Part shown: positions 63,495 to 64,000 of the stretch, piece by piece
How the letters are laid out: each line of letters begins with the position of its first letter
Numbering within the stretch: position 1 is the stretch's first letter
NCBI RefSeq assembly: GCF_002899455.1
Contig: NZ_PPFB01000001.1
Span: forward strand, 3,254,501 to 3,318,500
Source: Streptomyces sp. DH-12
GTDB lineage: Bacteria; Actinomycetota; Actinomycetes; Streptomycetales; Streptomycetaceae
DNA: 64,000 bases
Direction of reading: 5' to 3'
Program-made: the position numbers and the translations under genes
Notes under the pieces: model-generated
The model's input: the letters and a program-made list of their open reading frames with translations, nothing else
What the model was told of the DNA's origin: nothing
The model's database searches: none

Positions 63495-64000
63495 GCTCCC
63501 AGTGTGCCCGGCAGCGTTGTGCCGCCCCTGCCCCGGCATACCAGGGCACGGCCACCGGCCGCCTCGCCTCCTGGAGTGACCGGCACCTGCGGATCCTTAC
63601 GGACATCAGCGGACGCGAGGATGACGTCAGATTTCCTGGTTCCGCCCCGCGGCTGGGCCGTCGGACAACGCGTCGCGTTTCCCCTTCGCGGTCCGGCATC
63701 GTGCTGCGACGGCCTCGTCGGCCTTCAGCCGATTTCCGCCTCCGGGGCCGCGGAGGGCGGAATTCCGGAAATTGTCGAACACGCGGCGCGCGGTGCGGCA
63801 TTCGCAATGATCCGGCGTGCGGCACGCCCCGCGACTCGACCTGCGGCATTCATGACGCTTTGGCGTGCGACACGCGCAACGGCTCATGGGTGATGCCGCC
63901 GACGACCGCGGCGCCGACCGCCGGGCGGTGAGGCAACGGCCGGTCAGGTCCAGGGACTTCGCGGGGCCGAGCAGGGCCGGTTCGGGCCGGCGCAGGGTGG
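63495..64000. other. right-hand region without a confident gene
   Basis: 506 bp. Short ORFs occur in all frames but none has a convincing start or protein-like composition. Local base composition is less GC-biased than the rest of the window between about 63690 and 63890. It contains the four-unit tandem repeat at 63794-63889. A minus-strand gene could enter from the right edge, but I cannot support one. Confidence 0.5.
63794..63889. repeat. four tandem 24-bp degenerate repeats
   Basis: Units start at 63794, 63818, 63842 and 63866. Each begins TGCG(G/A)CA and has a similar G/C/A pattern. In one plus-strand frame they would code 8-residue repeats CGIRNDPA, CGTPRDST, CGIHDALA and CDTRNGSW. There is no clear start codon for such a protein. 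Confidence 0.7.

Noticed and set aside
63627..63887. 86-codon minus-strand ORF with CRTP repeats
   Set aside because: It is the antisense reading of the 24-bp repeats, with no ribosome binding site and no protein-like region outside them.

Overview
The window is chromosomal DNA of a high-GC actinomycete, almost certainly Streptomyces. The signs are strong G/C bias at third codon positions, frequent GTG starts, Streptomyces-type ribosomal proteins, a DUF397 / DUF5753-regulator / RsbW-like ATPase trio, and the order secE-nusG-rplKA-rplJL-rpoBC-rpsLG-fusA-tuf followed at a distance by rpsJ-rplCDWB-etc. Nearly all translation and transcription genes lie on the minus strand.

Regions, in window coordinates. 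(1) 1-7393: S10/spc operon read right to left, rpsJ to rpsH (rpsH is cut by the left edge). (2) 7.8-16.9 kb: accessory block with a large RHS/T7SS-type polymorphic toxin ending in a deaminase-like domain, its tandem SUKH-3 immunity gene, a 5'-truncated ATPase/nuclease remnant, a WhiJ-like regulatory trio and a frameshifted small gene. (3) 17-28.3 kb: metabolic genes (cupin, DUF2071, glutamate dehydrogenase, GH10 xylanase, LLM oxidoreductase, aldo/keto reductase with a divergent TetR regulator) and a DUF6493/SWIM pair. (4) 28.5-33.1 kb: str operon rpsL-rpsG-fusA-tuf with a clear promoter. (5) 33.3-41.5 kb: a plus-strand island between rpoC and rpsL, the most unusual part. It holds a Crp/Fnr regulator, a class III nucleotidyl-cyclase-like protein, a degenerate STAND-type NTPase sharing a near-identical Gly/Asp motif with the cyclase, an SPFH-like coiled-coil protein, a PycTM (Pycsar-effector-like) membrane protein and an M48 membrane peptidase. 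(6) 41.7-55 kb: rpoC, rpoB, rplL, rplJ, a lipoprotein, rplA, rplK, nusG, secE and tRNA-Trp. (7) 55-64 kb: aspartate aminotransferase, adenosine deaminase, murB, a MaoC-type pair, rpmG, tRNA-Met, tRNA-Thr, an amidohydrolase and an NAD(P)-binding protein.

How they work together. Regions 1, 4 and 6 build ribosomes and core RNA polymerase. They carry leader and intercistronic hairpins, including a 27-bp block that is nearly identical in the rpsJ and rpsL leaders. Region 5 looks like a cyclic-nucleotide signalling and membrane-effector module (inference), related to but more complex than known Pycsar systems. RpoB has Asn at the position of the main rifampicin-resistance serine.
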